A stretch of 64,000 bases of DNA from Silene latifolia (GCF_048544455.1 NC_133537.1:13949541-14013540), one strand, 5' to 3'; shown: positions 33,159 to 44,212, counted from the stretch's first letter. Notes: generated from the sequence alone by a model not told the origin. Numbers and translations are program-made.

Positions 33159-33530
33159 TATGAGTTTGACAAAACTAACGGTTAACCGTAAAAATAGCAG
33201 GAGTAGTTAAACAAACAACAGTAACCGAAGAAATAGTATTAACAAGGGATGTAGTGAAAGTAATAATATTAACGGCGGGAGTGATGAACATGTCTCATAG
33301 TTTGTTGATGATTTTTACATCTCATCATAATTTCAAGATATAAATTGTAGATGTATGTGTTAACCAAATTTAGCGTATCATATTTCATAGAAAATAAAAT
33401 TTAAATGGTAAATAAAGGTAGCCCAAGCGTAGCCGGACACCAAACCTGAAAACAAGGAAAATAATGATAAAAACTTATAACAAAGACCCACACAAACAGA
33501 ATAAAGCGGCTCATTATGAACATCAAGTAA

Positions 33531-33845
33531 GGAGTCGTTTGGTTGATCAAGGAACTTAATTTTCCTAGGAACTTCAATTTCATGGGAATTAAGTTCCTGC
33601 ATCCAATTCGGGTGAATTTGACAAAAGTGTTTGGTTGCCCATGTTAGAATTAAATTCCATGGGAACTTCCAATGACCAATGAGGGAGTAGGTAAGTCAAT
33701 TCCTACATCATGTAGGCATTGGAAGTTCCTGGGAACTTCTAATTCCCCCATTTTCCAAAAAATATGGCAACCAAACAACACATGTTTTTACAATTCATGG
33801 GATTTTCCAATTCCTGTATTTTTCAAGTGTCAACCAAACAACCCC
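33531..33845. mobile_element. PIF/Harbinger-type MITE
   Basis: The ends GGAGTCGTTTGGTTGA and TCAACCAAACAACCCC are inverted repeats flanked by TAA (33528-33530 and 33846-33848). Internally, GGAACTTCAATTTCATGGGAA and related words recur in both orientations. It is 315 bp and non-coding. Confidence 0.75.
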
Positions 33846-34045
33846 TAAGTATGGTTTTCTTGCGCATAAATGGCATAATATTGTCAAGGGACCAAAACTC
33901 TTGTAGGTTTATTTATCTATCGTTTATTTATCTATCCAACTTTTACACCATAATAAATTGGTGTTTTAAACATTTTAGAGGTAGAATTGCAGAGGTCAAA
34001 GACTCAAAGACATGATATTTATAATCTGGATTCAAATAGATCGGT

Positions 34046-34150
34046 GTCACAAACAACATTACTTCAGTAACTTAATTAAGAGGGTTAAAATTTAAGCAAC
34101 TTTTTCTCTTGTATTAACAGCACAAAAAGAGTTTCTAAATGAGCGAAGAT
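34046..34150 (+). mobile_element. diverged AU-SINE-like fragment
   Basis: CAAACAACATTACTTCAGTAAC, then TTGTATTAACAGCACAAAAAG and GAGTTTCTAAATGA, follow the order of the better copy at 22362-22490. Confidence 0.4.
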
Positions 34151-34342
34151 GAAAATCTATGTTGTTTGGATTCATTTAGAGTATCCGACTTGGGTGCGTG
34201 TCTAAGTGTCGAACCTGGCCACCTTTCTGAAATATATGCATATTTTATTTAAAATAAGGGGTTGAACTGCCATCCCTTGTCGAGTGTCGAGTGTCGAATA
34301 CAAATACATGCCATTAGATAATGAAGTTTCTATTTATGCAGT

Positions 34343-34357
34343 GTTCACGAATTTTCT
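34343..34357 (+). promoter_or_regulatory. perfect three-unit heat-shock element
   Basis: gTTCa cGAAt tTTCt matches nTTCnnGAAnnTTCn exactly. It lies about 145 bp upstream of the TATA box of the small heat-shock gene, a usual position for heat-shock factor binding. Confidence 0.75.
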
Positions 34358-34379
34358 AGCACGTACAGGTGGAATGAGA

Positions 34380-34404
34380 AGAAGCTATTCGAAAAACGTA
34401 GAAA
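34380..34404 (+). promoter_or_regulatory. gapped heat-shock element
   Basis: nGAAn units at 34380-34384, 34390-34394 and 34400-34404 sit exactly 10 bp apart, so alternate units of an HSE are kept. A further pair of nGAAn units lies at 34461-34465 and 34471-34475, close to the TATA box. Confidence 0.55.
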
Positions 34405-34499
34405 AATCTACAAATATCAACAAGGGTCCCACAAAACGCAATCTAGACACTTCAAATTATAGAACTAGCTAGAAAGTCCCACATATCTCTTATTACCTG

Positions 34500-34507
34500 T
34501 ATAAATA
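34500..34507 (+). promoter_or_regulatory. TATA box of the small heat-shock gene
   Basis: TATAAATA lies 123 bp upstream of the ATG. Transcription would start near 34530, leaving a leader of about 100 nt, typical for class I small heat-shock genes. Confidence 0.75.
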
Positions 34508-34629
34508 AGAGCATGTAAATTCACTCTTAGCATCATCAAATAACACACACAAAACTTCAAAGCATCATCCTCATCACAATAACATCCTTCAAGTCCTTCA
34601 CAAACTCTTAGCATCTTCATTTACCAAAC

Positions 34630-35109
34630 ATGTCTCTAATCCCAAGCTTCTTCGGCGGCCGAAAAACCAACGTTTTCGACCCGTTTTCCCTAGACGTCTG
34701 GGACCCTTTTGATGGAATCCTGAACTCGACCCTAGCCAATGTACCCGGGACAGCTCGCGACACTGCACAGTTTGCGAGCACCCGGGTGGATTGGAAGGAG
34801 ACCCCGGAAGCGCATGTGTTTAAGGTGGATTTACCCGGGTTGAAGAAAGAAGAGGTCAAAGTTGAGGTTGAGGAAGGCAGGATTCTACAGATCAGTGGAG
34901 AAAGGAGCAGGGAGCAGGAGGAGAAAAATGAGAAATTTCACCGTGTTGAAAGGAGTAGTGGGAACTTCCTTCGTCGGTTTAGGCTTCCGGAGAATACTAA
35001 GATGGAAGAGGTCAAGGCTAATATGGAGAATGGTGTGTTAACTGTAACTGTTCCTAAAGTGGAGGAAAAGAAACCCGAGGTCAAGAGTATTGACATTACT
35101 GCTGCTTAA
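34630..35109 (+). CDS. HSP18: class I cytosolic small heat-shock protein (HSP17-18 kDa)
   Basis: Intronless, 159 aa. The start [12 protein letters not shown] matches the class I (CI) N-terminal signature. The alpha-crystallin domain spans about residues 49-143, with [20 protein letters not shown], the [10 protein letters not shown] beta strand, [10 protein letters not shown] and the consensus II block [12 protein letters not shown]. The C-terminal extension contains an I-D-I motif (SIDITAA) of the I-x-I type that docks into neighbouring dimers. CI proteins form dodecamers in the cytosol and hold unfolding proteins for HSP70/HSP101. The promoter has a perfect three-unit HSE at 34343-34357, further nGAAn units and a TATA box at 34500-34507, so strong heat induction is expected. 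AATAAA signals follow at about 35144. It lacks signal, transit and ER-retention sequences, so CI is preferred over organelle classes. Confidence 0.93.
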   Translation: MSLIPSFFGGRKTNVFDPFSLDVWDPFDGILNSTLANVPGTARDTAQFASTRVDWKETPEAHVFKVDLPGLKKEEVKVEVEEGRILQISGERSREQEEKNEKFHRVERSSGNFLRRFRLPENTKMEEVKANMENGVLTVTVPKVEEKKPEVKSIDITAA

Positions 35110-35299
35110 TATGGGTGTATCTATGTCCGTCATCAGTTCAGTACAATAAAAGTGTGTCGTTCGTTCGTGTCCTGCATGTATTTACAGTCTTTAGTTAAGT
35201 GTCGTCGAGTTGTGTGTTAGTAAGGCTATGTAATGTGAAGCTGTAAGAGATGTAACTGGTTTTTAGTATGTAATGAAAGTTTGAGTTTTCCTTTGTTAT

Positions 35300-36440
35300 A
35301 CTTTTATCCTATATATGTTCCTATGAATGCATGTACTATGGCACTAAGTTACTCTTCCCTTTATATGTAGCAGTACATTGAAAAAATGTTGTCAAAATTG
35401 CCCACAAATCAGTAAAATGAATGTACAGTACAGTGAACGTTCAACCAATATAAATTTAAATCGCAAAAGAAGTTGCTGAAGCTAAAATACCTCCTCAATT
35501 AAGTTTGCAAACATCTGCATGTTACTGATGACGGAATTTCCTGATAACTGTACACATCATGCCTATTAGGTGTTGTGAATTCTCGAACAAAAGGTCAGTT
35601 GACAGTTCCTCTGTACATCCTCTGGCTTAAAACAAATCTTCAGAAAAATCACTGCGAAATTGGGAGAATTACAATCAAGTGATGAACAAACACAGGATCA
35701 TCCACCAGCATTTTGTTGCTGATCAAAATATTCTCTGTGGTGTCTGGCAGATAACTATACTAGAAGTCGGAAAAATAGCAAACGGATACACAAACATGAC
35801 AAATTCTATGACAACGAGATCCATCATTGAACGAACAGAACTAAATACAAATACACTGCAAGGATATACCAAGCTACTAACAAACTGAGAAGGCAAAGGC
35901 ATTGAAATGCATTCAATTACTCCACACTCGACATATTAAGCTTATAGGAATCACTGAGTGCAGTAAACAACAGTCACATTAATAGCCTAAAATTCTTAAT
36001 ATGATCCTTAAGACCTTAATCCTTGACCTAATTATTGAATTAAAGGCCGTGTTAACGCAAATAGTATGATGAAACAACACAAATTCTTGTTTAAGACGGA
36101 GGTATCCGTCAATAAATAACTGTAATCATGAGATGATCCTGAAAAACTAATTAATCAGCAAAAAAATAGAAATTGATACAGTCGAATCATTAATCAGCTA
36201 TCAACTAAACAATTTAAAAATTAACTTCAACTGATAATCAATCAAAATTTCACTTATCCTCGAACGAATTGATCAAAGAAGATAAGGATAACAACTCAAC
36301 AAGCATAACAACTGAAGAATTTACATAAATTAAATTAAATTGAACCTAAAATTCCGTAAATTTTCAAAAATCGGAGAAGAGTAAGCGAGTAACCTGAGAC
36401 AAAAAGAGATAAATTCAAAGAATGTGCCGAATATGGATCC
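35300..36440. other. possible minus-strand transcript, no supported gene
   Basis: On the minus strand there is an acceptor-like TTTCGCAG near 35655, a donor-like GAG|GTATTT near 35490 and a donor-like CTCAG|GTTACT near 36390, in sequence of moderate complexity. The longest reading frames are under 70 codons and match nothing I know. It could be a spliced non-coding RNA or a truncated gene head driven from the promoter-like region at 36450-36730. Confidence 0.3.
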
Positions 36441-36449
36441 TCTTGATTT

Positions 36450-36730
36450 TTTCTCTCCAATTTATTTCTTGGTTAAGACGGTAATATCCGTTATAGACTT
36501 AAAACGGGTTGGATTCGCATACGAAAATGGTCGTCGTCGACTAGCCCAAATATTTTTCGCGCCAAAGTTCACGGTTTTTATCAATGTACTTTCGTAGGCC
36601 ATTGTTAAATACATAGTGTGTATTTTTAGGAGACGGCCCCAAAGCATGATGGATGTAAAACTATTAGGCCCAGTAAGTGAATAATGTCAAGTGAGATAAC
36701 TATACACAACAAAGGCCCAAAAACCAAAAT
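36450..36730 (-). promoter_or_regulatory. promoter-like region with E2F site and GGCCCA motifs
   Basis: TTTCGCGCCAAA (36555-36566) is an exact match to the plant E2F consensus TTTSGCGCSAAA. GGCCCA/AGCCCA motifs (site II type) lie near 36542, 36665 and 36713. This combination is known from promoters of replication and growth genes. The direction is uncertain; minus is suggested by the donor-like CTCAG|GTTACT near 36390. Confidence 0.4.
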
Positions 36731-37820
36731 ATTTTGGGTGAACTCAGAAAATTTGAGCTCAATAATTGTAGATTGGTGGATAGCTACCTTGTGGTGGTCG
36801 ACGGTAGGCTGAACATCATGGTGGAAGGGAGAGCGGTGGCTGTTAATGGGTGGAGATGTGGTGAGGGGGCGGTTGTACCTTGTAAGGTTACGGGGTGAGG
36901 AATATACAAGGGTAATTTGGTCATTTTAAAAAAAATCACTTAATGAATTAGGAAATAAAAGATGATCGTGTTTGAAATACGGTGGGAGATGAGGTATTGT
37001 TTGTGTGGAAACAAGCATTGTACTTTAAGGTACTCTGGAGGTCGTAACTACCCTCCTACACTTTGTGATCTATCCTTAGTTGCAAGGGTTCGAGCCACGG
37101 TTGTAGATGTGTAATTTAATAAATAACGTTAAATTACTTATATAATTTAGCGCTCAATGATGAATGATAAATTCTCAAACTTCAACAAAAAAAATCTTCA
37201 AAGATACTTATATATCAAGAAAAAACAAATAACACAACATCAGTTAGAGTGTTCACAAGTGTACTTATGGATGCTAAATTACAAACTAAGGGATAGATGG
37301 CTGATTACCTCCATGCTCAGATGGGCTCGCCGTGCTAAATCTAATGCTAATGCTAATATACGACTAAGAACCTAAGATCTAAGGATATACTAAGTTGTAG
37401 ACTTGTAGTTGTTGTTGTTTGTTTGAGTTGGGTGTTCTTTACTCAAGTAAATGCCTCTTTTATATAGGCATCTTCACCGACTCTTTGTAACTACTCCTTA
37501 GTGCGAAACGGTAAATAACCGCTTGTGTTATTTGGAAACTGCACCCGAGCGCTTGAAGACTTTCCGTAGTCCTGCGTTTTCTTCTTGGGCTCTCAGCTCT
37601 TCTCCTGGATGGATTACTTTATATAGGCCCAAGTACTTATTCCTTAAGCAATTGGCCCCCACACCCTTAAAAAAATAAATTGAGTACCCCAACTAAAATG
37701 AGCGCTAACATGTATACAGGTTATAAAAGGAGGTGGTAAGTTATAATAAACAAAATAAGTGGTGGTAAGTAGTAAAATACGGTAAATGTGAGGCAATACT
37801 TTGTGATTTTCCCTTTTTAT
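36731..37820. other. intergenic sequence, no gene seen
   Basis: A G-rich stretch (36780-36900: GTGGTGGTCGACGGTAGG, GGTGGAGATGTGGTGAGG) resembles the core of the 3253-3790 element. No domain-bearing frame or complete repeat was found. Confidence 0.45.
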
Positions 37821-38036
37821 TAATCTCTCCGTCCCCGTCATTTGTATTCCATTTATGGAGGTATCAGTCATTTGCTTACCTTTTTATAATAGGAATATTT
37901 TTGAAAGATAATTTGATCATTACATAACCTATTGTCCATTTGTCACTCAATAACTATACCCATAAATGATCTCTTCTCCTCTCACTAGTCTTTGTGCTAA
38001 TATCAAAGGTAGAAAAATAACCGAAACAAAAGAAAT
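37821..38036. mobile_element. Stowaway-like MITE (family A), right end worn
   Basis: TAATCTCTCCGTCCCCGTCA starts the copy. ATAGGAATATTTTTGAAAGA, GATAATTTGATCATTAC and CTAGTCTTTGTGCTAATATC follow the family A order. The right end is degraded. Confidence 0.55.
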
Positions 38037-38111
38037 ATATCGATTCAATAACGCTTCTTCCGTCACAATCATTTCTTTAAATCAAAGGCTAATTTTCTTT
38101 ACCATATTATT

Positions 38112-38281
38112 ATTTATTTATTTAATTTTTTTTTGTCACCCGAGGGTAACAGACTTGAAGTCTATTAGACATGAACTCCGGCCAAGAATACTCCACAAGA
38201 TTTTGCTCTTGGGGGGCTTGAACCCGAGTCTCCTGAAAATTTCACCCAAATTTTAACCACTAGACCCCACCTTATGGACAA
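38112..38281 (-). mobile_element. tRNA-derived SINE with target duplication
   Basis: Minus strand: box A region TGGGGTCTAGTGGTT (complement of 38255-38269), box B GGGTTCAAGCCC (complement of 38214-38225), tail of A (38126-38134 on plus). Direct repeats TTTACCATATTATT lie at 38098-38111 and 38282-38295. Confidence 0.75.
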
Positions 38282-38696
38282 TTTACCATATTATTTACCG
38301 CTATTTTATGTAGTAAATTTTTAAAGTAAAATTTAAAATTTGGTTTAAAAAAAATTGCATGAAGTATATTATTTCACGAGTACCATTATCCTTGTATATT
38401 TGTATGGAAAAATAAAAAGAAATTATTTTTATCAATTGAAATCCATCAAATGTACGTGATCCAACAAAGCATCATATTTCTTGGAACCGAAAAACAGACT
38501 AGCGCATAAATTATGGTTAAAACATGGTATTTATATCTCACGCTTAAACAAGAATTAAGCATTGGAGTTGCTCTTACATGAACAAAAACATCAGTAGCTC
38601 CTTCTTCTCTTTCTACATAATCCAATTTCTTCGATTACCCAATAAATTCAACACTTACAATAATTGATTAATCCCAATTTACCTTAATCTTCATCA

Positions 38697-41600
38697 ATGG
38701 AGGAAGAAAAAGTGTGTCAAGAATTGTTATTAAACAATATAATCTCAAAAATCAATGAAATTTCACTAATTACTGTATTTCGTCCTTCTGTGAAGAAAGA
38801 ATACTGTAATTTAGCTAGGAGATTAAAGTTGTTAATCCCAATGTTTGAAGAAATTAAGGAAATTGATCAGCAACCTTTATCAAACGACGCCGTTTCATCT
38901 CTTGTTGATTTCAGTCATTCTTTATCTCTTGCTCTTGATTTGCTTCGTTTTGGCTCCCTTGGCAGCAAGATTTACCTGGTTTGGATCCGTCTTTTCCTAA
39001 TTATTAATTAATTAGTTTAATTTTGTTAATTGCAATTCACATTTTTCTAATTTGAGCTAGATTTTAGTTGTTACAGTTGGTAATTTTGAATCTTGTTTGA
39101 AATCGTCGCAGTTTCAGATGTTGATTCATGTTAGCGAACCTGAACACATGTTCGGATGAAGGATATTTGTAGACCTGTAGTAGTAGTAGTAGTAGTAGAG
39201 CTCAGAGTTGTTTGATTGAAGTAATTTAATAAGTGTTCTGTTTAATTGATTTGAATTTAGTTATGATTTCGACAATTTAAGGATGTCGGAATTGTACTGA
39301 AGATATCTTAGTCTAGTGGTTATGTCGGAATTTGATTGGCTCACTTTGTGGATTACCATGAGTGTTATGTGAGACGGTTGTATGTATAGAGTATACAAGT
39401 TTGTTTTTTTATGTGATGAATTTGTAGTTAGGCGGTGTATTTTGGGTGGTAATACAAGGAATTTAGCGATCTCGGTAGCTAAATGTGAGAAAGTTTCGTT
39501 GTTTAATGTTCATTGAGCAAGGGTTTAAATGAGTAGTCGTTTGCCATTTTACATGCAACTTCTCTTGGATTTCCTTATCTTGCCAATGTTACCATCCTTG
39601 CTATTTCCAGGCCCTGGAGAGGGAGCAGGTTATGGCTAAATTCAATGAAATTACGTCTAATTTGGAGCATGCTTTGGATGGAATCTCATACCAGGATCTT
39701 GATATCTCTGATGAAATTAAGGAACAGGTAGAATTACCCACTCTTTTTTTTTTGAAGACTAGAGTACAACAAAGACCAACACCAAGAGTACAAAACTAAT
39801 CCAACAGCCCGGCAAAGACCAGGCAACTAGGACATTCGAACTCGGAACAAAGAAGAGAAAAAAAATATGGGAATAAGAATCACAATTAATAAAACCCGTA
39901 GGTTATCCATCTTGAAGGATTTTCCTAAGCTTCTGGGAATGTACAACGCGCGTCTTCCCTCTGAACCTATTCCGCCTAGTCATTTGAACAACAACATTAC
40001 CTTGGTGACTCAAGTCAGTCAAGGGCTCCCATAGATGGCTGAGTGTGGGGTGGTCAGCTGGACAGAGGCTTACCCTTGCATTAGGAACTCAAACAGATTG
40101 TTTCTGGATTATTCACAGTAAAAGAATTCATCAATTAGGGAATTACGGTTGTTTCAGAATAAAATAAGCGCAACCAGTTTGACAAATACTTCTCCTTTAG
40201 ACAATCATATTCAAGAATCCAGAATAGTTAGTCTTTTGCTCCACTGGACATGGGTACGAAGATAAGCTCTCTCTTTTCAGGTTGAGCTCGTGATAACACA
40301 ATTTAGAAGAGCCAAGGGAAGGGTTGATGTGCTTGATGCGGGACTCCATGAAGATCTGTTGTCTCTCCATGAGAGCAATGATGCAACTATTGACCCGACT
40401 CTATTAAAGAGAGTAAGTGAAAAGCTGCAGCTTCTGAAACTTGATGATCTGACACAAGAGTCTGTCGCTCTAACCGAGTTGATTGCTCCAACTGGTGGAG
40501 ATCCTGATGAGAAGATAGAGAAAATGTGTAATCTATTGAAGAAAGTTAAAGACTTTGCTCAGACTGAAAACCCAAACATGGGATCTTCTTCAAAAGAGAA
40601 GAATCCTTCACCTGGTTGTTCTGGACTAACACTTGCTGATGGGAGTCCCAAGTCTCTTGCTATACCAGTTGACTTCCGCTGCCCAATTTCATTAGAGATA
40701 ATGAAAGATCCAGTTATCGTTTCTACTGGGCAGGTATAAAGCTTTTTACCGAGTAATTTTCTTTTGTAATGTGTGATCCCCTTTCTATCTAACTATTCAT
40801 TTTTGTTTGGTTCCAAAGTATGATGAAGTAAAGTGAAGTGTCTAACCAAACTGCTTGTGCTGTTATTGTGAGGTAGCAATTCTTGACGCAGTTTTCCTTA
40901 CGAGTCATCCAGAAACAATCTCTTTGGGGTAAGGGTATATACATCCAACCTACCCTTTCCGGCTATTTACGGGACCCCTTGACCGTACTGATGTTTGTTA
41001 AGCGTGAAACAATGTTGGGGCCTTGGGGGTTATTAATTAATTGCAACTTACTCCGTACAACAGAACCTGTAGGTTATCTCCACATTTCTGATGAAATCAA
41101 AAAATTGTTTTCTGCAGTAGCTTTTATGCACTTGGCTATATAAAGCTTTATCCTTTTGCCTATCTCCTGAATGCTTCTTATTGCAATTGTGTCATAGTTC
41201 TCCACTGAATGTTGTTCGTGGACACTATCTTCTCATCTTCTTCAGGCTAAATTTTCCTCTTCTGCAGACATATGAACGTTCGTGCATTGAGAAATGGATG
41301 AATTTTGGTCATAACACTTGCCCAAAGACACAACAGACCCTCCTGAACTCTTCTCTCACGCCCAACTATGTTCTCAGAAGTCTTATATCCCAGTGGTGTG
41401 AAGCAAATGAGATCGACCCACCCAAGCGACCTGGCCTGACCCCACCCGGCAAAGATACATCGGCGAGCTCTGTAACTGAACGTTCAAAGATTGAGGAACT
41501 CCTTCACAAGCTCCACTCCGGCAACCCTGAAGACCAAAGATCAGCCGCCGGCGAAATCCGACTTCTTGCAAAGCGAAATGCCGATAACCGTGTCGCAATC

Positions 41601-42386
41601 GCCGAGGCCGGCGCTATCCCGCTACTCGTGCACCTTCTTTCAATCCCCGATTCCCGGACTCAAGAACACGCCGTGACTGCCCTTCTTAATCTCTCCATAT
41701 GCGACGATAACAAAGGAAGCATCATCAACTCAGGGGCTGTGCCGGGAATAGTACACGTGTTGAAGAAAGGTAGCATGGAGGCGAGAGAAAACGCAGCCGC
41801 TACCCTTTTCAGCCTATCGGTTGTGGATGAAAATAAGGTGACCATTGGTTCTTCGGGTGCAATCACACCTCTTGTAATGTTACTAAGTGAGGGTAACCAA
41901 AGAGGAAAGAAAGATGCCGCGACTGCCCTTTTCAACCTATGCATATACCAAGGAAATAAAGGCAAGGCTATAAGAGCCGGAATAGTGCCTATATTAATGA
42001 GGCTATTAATGGAGCCAGGTGGTGGGATGTTGGATGAGGCATTGGCGATTCTAGCTATACTGTCGAGCCATCCTGAAGGAAAAGCAGCCATAGGATCGGC
42101 TGACGCTTTACCTGTTTTGGTGGATGTGATTGGGAATGGATCTCCCAGAAACAAAGAGAATGCATGTGCAGTTTTAGTGCATCTTTCCTCAGGAGATAAT
42201 AGCTACTTTGTAGCAGCCCAGGATCTTGGAGTTACGGGTTATTTGCAGGAAATGGCGCAAAACGGCACTGAACGAGGCAGAAGAAAAGCCCAACAATTAC
42301 TTGAGCGGATAAATCTGTACAACGAGCTGCAGGCCTTGATGCCAGTTATGGATGAAGGGCATGAGCCAACTGTGGCTGAGGGCTGA
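38697..42386 (+). CDS. PUB13/14-like: U-box/ARM-repeat E3 ubiquitin ligase, PUB13/PUB14/SPL11 type
   Basis: Coding exons 38697-38978, 39611-39727, 40281-40733 and 41268-42386, all phase 0 with GT/AG borders, give 656 aa; Arabidopsis PUB13/14 have nearly the same length. Residues 1-230 form the helical U-box N-terminal domain. The U-box (about 262-335) carries [20 protein letters not shown], then [10 protein letters not shown] and CPKTQQTL, and is split by intron 3 after STGQ, as in relatives. ARM repeats fill about 375-640 ([54 protein letters not shown]). The protein recruits a ubiquitin-charged E2 and, by analogy with PUB13 and rice SPL11, would ubiquitinate membrane-linked immune and small-GTPase partners and restrain cell death. 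Introns 2 and 3 hold AU-SINE-like DNA, and intron 1 a (TAG)n repeat. PUB13 versus PUB14 orthology is not decided. Confidence 0.92.
39178..39198. repeat. (TAG)n microsatellite in intron 1 of the U-box gene
   Basis: Seven tandem TAG units. Confidence 0.9.
39985..40125 (+). mobile_element. AU-SINE-like copy in intron 2 of the U-box gene
   Basis: GAACAACAACATTACCTTGG, GAGGCTTACCCTTGCATTAG and CAGATTGTTTCTGGATTATT follow the AU-SINE order in the sense direction of the gene. It is diverged. Confidence 0.5.
40896..41035 (-). mobile_element. AU-SINE-like copy, inverted, in intron 3 of the U-box gene
   Basis: GAGTCATCCAGAAACAATCT, TTTGGGGTAAGGGTATATAC and ATCCAACCTACCCTTTCC are the reverse complement of the AU-SINE 3' half (GGCTGTTT..GCCTTACCCT). 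It opposes the copy in intron 2. Confidence 0.5.
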
Positions 42387-42774
42387 AAGCTTTTGCTATT
42401 GTTGTTATTATTTTGAAGGTGGAAAATCACCTTCCTGTCTTCATGGGCTTTATCTAGAAAGACAAAAGAAAGCCATCATGCAGGAATATTATTATGCTGG
42501 AAATCTGTTCATTCACAAATCTGTTATAAAAGTTATAAATTTGTAATACGTAGTCTATATGTTGGTCGTGAAAAGAGTAGTCATCGTTGATGACAGTCAT
42601 AATAACTAATAAGCCCAATAGAATGAGAAATTGCTCTATTCAAAAGTAATTACTTGGTGTTTATTCAAGGTGGTATTATATGTTGACAATTTGAATTGAT
42701 ATAAAGTATATACACATTTCTTTAAATAGGTTGGTTATCAATATAAAAGTTAGATTAATTAATTAGGTGAAGTA

Positions 42775-42780
<6 letters not shown>
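42387..42780. other. 3' UTR and intergenic spacer of the U-box gene
   Basis: No further gene. A simple (TA)n run at about 42775-42796 abuts the tail of the next LINE. Confidence 0.5.
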
Positions 42781-42796
<16 letters not shown>

Positions 42797-42813
<17 letters not shown>

Positions 42814-43785
42814 GAAAAAAAACATTTATAAGCATTAATATTAAGGAGGTAAATCAAATGAGTCCAATAATACAAGTGCTGCAATAGTCTCAGGAATTAT
42901 CCCAACCCAAAACCGTGTTGAGTACGATAATAGGTGAGCTAATCCATGTGCCACCGCATTCCCATTTCTACGAGTAAAATTAAACTTAATGCAAGTAAAA
43001 GAATTAGCAATATCCAGGACCGTTCTACCAATTCTACCAAAGTAATTTAAGGGAAAAGTCTTCGCCCTCAGCATATTAATCAAAGTCGTTGAATCAGACT
43101 CCAACTCAACATTCTAAAGACCCATTTGTCGAGCCGTACGCAATCCAAATTCAGACGCTTTAGCTTCAGTAATTTCCGGAGTCCACTTTTCATATACTTG
43201 AACAACACCCGCTCTTTCAACTTTACCCTCAAAGTCTCGAATAACCATGCCCATTCCGCTCCCCATCTCACCCATAATAGCGGCGTCAACATTAATTTTC
43301 CAAAATCCCCTTTGAGGCGGTTTCCACTTCACAATTTCTTCAATATGTACACTCTTATCAATCTCACATTCTAATTGTGTTTTCTTCCATTCCTCCCAAT
43401 AGCTCAACGCTTTGTCCGCAACACAACGTGCTATGTCTAAGACGTTAGTCCTACCATCTCCATAATATTGCTCATTCCTACCATTCCAACAAGCCCATAG
43501 AATGACCATCCTCTTCCCCACTTCGTCCCCTTTCATTCTCATCATAACCCTTTTAACCCAATCCGCAACATTACCCACACACCGCTCCATTTCATGTTCA
43601 TCGAATCCCGCACAATTCCAAATATTTTGAGCACATGAACAATGAAACAGCGCATGAACATCAGTTTCGACATGTCTAGAGCACCGCTGGCAATTAGAAT
43701 CCGCGTCTTTAATCCGTAATTTAAAATTATAGCCACAAGGAAGGACGCCTCTACAAGCTCTCCAAATACATTTTGATACTTGTTA
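42797..43785 (-). pseudogene. 5'-truncated L1-type LINE: zinc finger and RNase H part
   Basis: Minus strand, from 43785 down: the zf-RVT domain KCIWRACRGVLPCGYNFK with CQRCSRHVETDVHALFHC, then a linker, then an RNase H-like domain beginning KINVDAAI, with MGMVIRDFEGK and NVELESDSTTLI, and ending FTRRNGNAVAHGLAHL. This is the C-terminal arrangement of plant L1-like ORF2 proteins that carry RNase H. An in-frame TAG lies between RQMGL and NVELESD (about 43112-43114). The copy ends in a poly(A) tail (T run at 42797-42813). The reverse transcriptase and endonuclease are missing: a dead 5'-truncated insertion of about 1 kb. No clear target duplication was found because of the adjoining TA repeat. 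Confidence 0.85.
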
Positions 43786-43800
43786 TAGGCCGGTCTTTCA

Positions 43801-44212
43801 TAAGAGAGGCTTGTAAAACAACTTATTAAAAATCGGTCCTTTAACTATTGCACCTAAGAAATATTGAGTTTAAGACACGTAATTATCAACTAATCTTTCC
43901 TATATTTAGTTTACCTTAATGTAAACATAAAGTTAATCATTTCTGCAAGGAAATTGCGACCAATTAGTTTGAAAAAGATAAAAAGAAATTGAAATACCAT
44001 TAAAATAATTTGTTTATTACATATACTCTTATATAAGACGTATTAACACGATAATTTAATTTGTATGCTTTTTTTATTTAAGCACGATATTTAATATTAT
44101 TTTCATTTTTATTTATATTGTTCACATTCAAGCGAGAGATCAAATATTTCAGATTTATTGATATATATAATTCACCCCTTGACTTCCAAAAGTTGTATCT
44201 TTCTTAATTAAA
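43801..44212. other. AT-rich intergenic sequence, nothing recognised
   Basis: No gene or complete repeat. Confidence 0.5.

Larger units (their letters stand above)
27783..33449 (+). mobile_element. Helitron B, sister of A, split by a 4.4 kb Helitron and a Stowaway
   Basis: It starts TACTATATATTAATTTCAG immediately after the CTAG end of Helitron A and shares the A body (GATGGACCTG, TTTCAATGTAAATATTATATAG, GGGAGTAGTGAAA repeats). It resumes after the insertions at 32882 and ends with a worn form of the A terminus (AGCCGGACACCAAACCTGA, 33449). Without insertions it would be about 1 kb. Confidence 0.7.

Noticed and set aside
40883-41143. 86-codon frame between U-box exons 3 and 4
   Set aside because: It lies in intron 3 and overlaps an AU-SINE-like fragment; the flanking exons join cleanly without it.
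41660-42154. 164-codon antisense frame in the U-box gene
   Set aside because: It is a shadow of the ARM-repeat coding strand; the sense frame has clear domain content and splice consistency.
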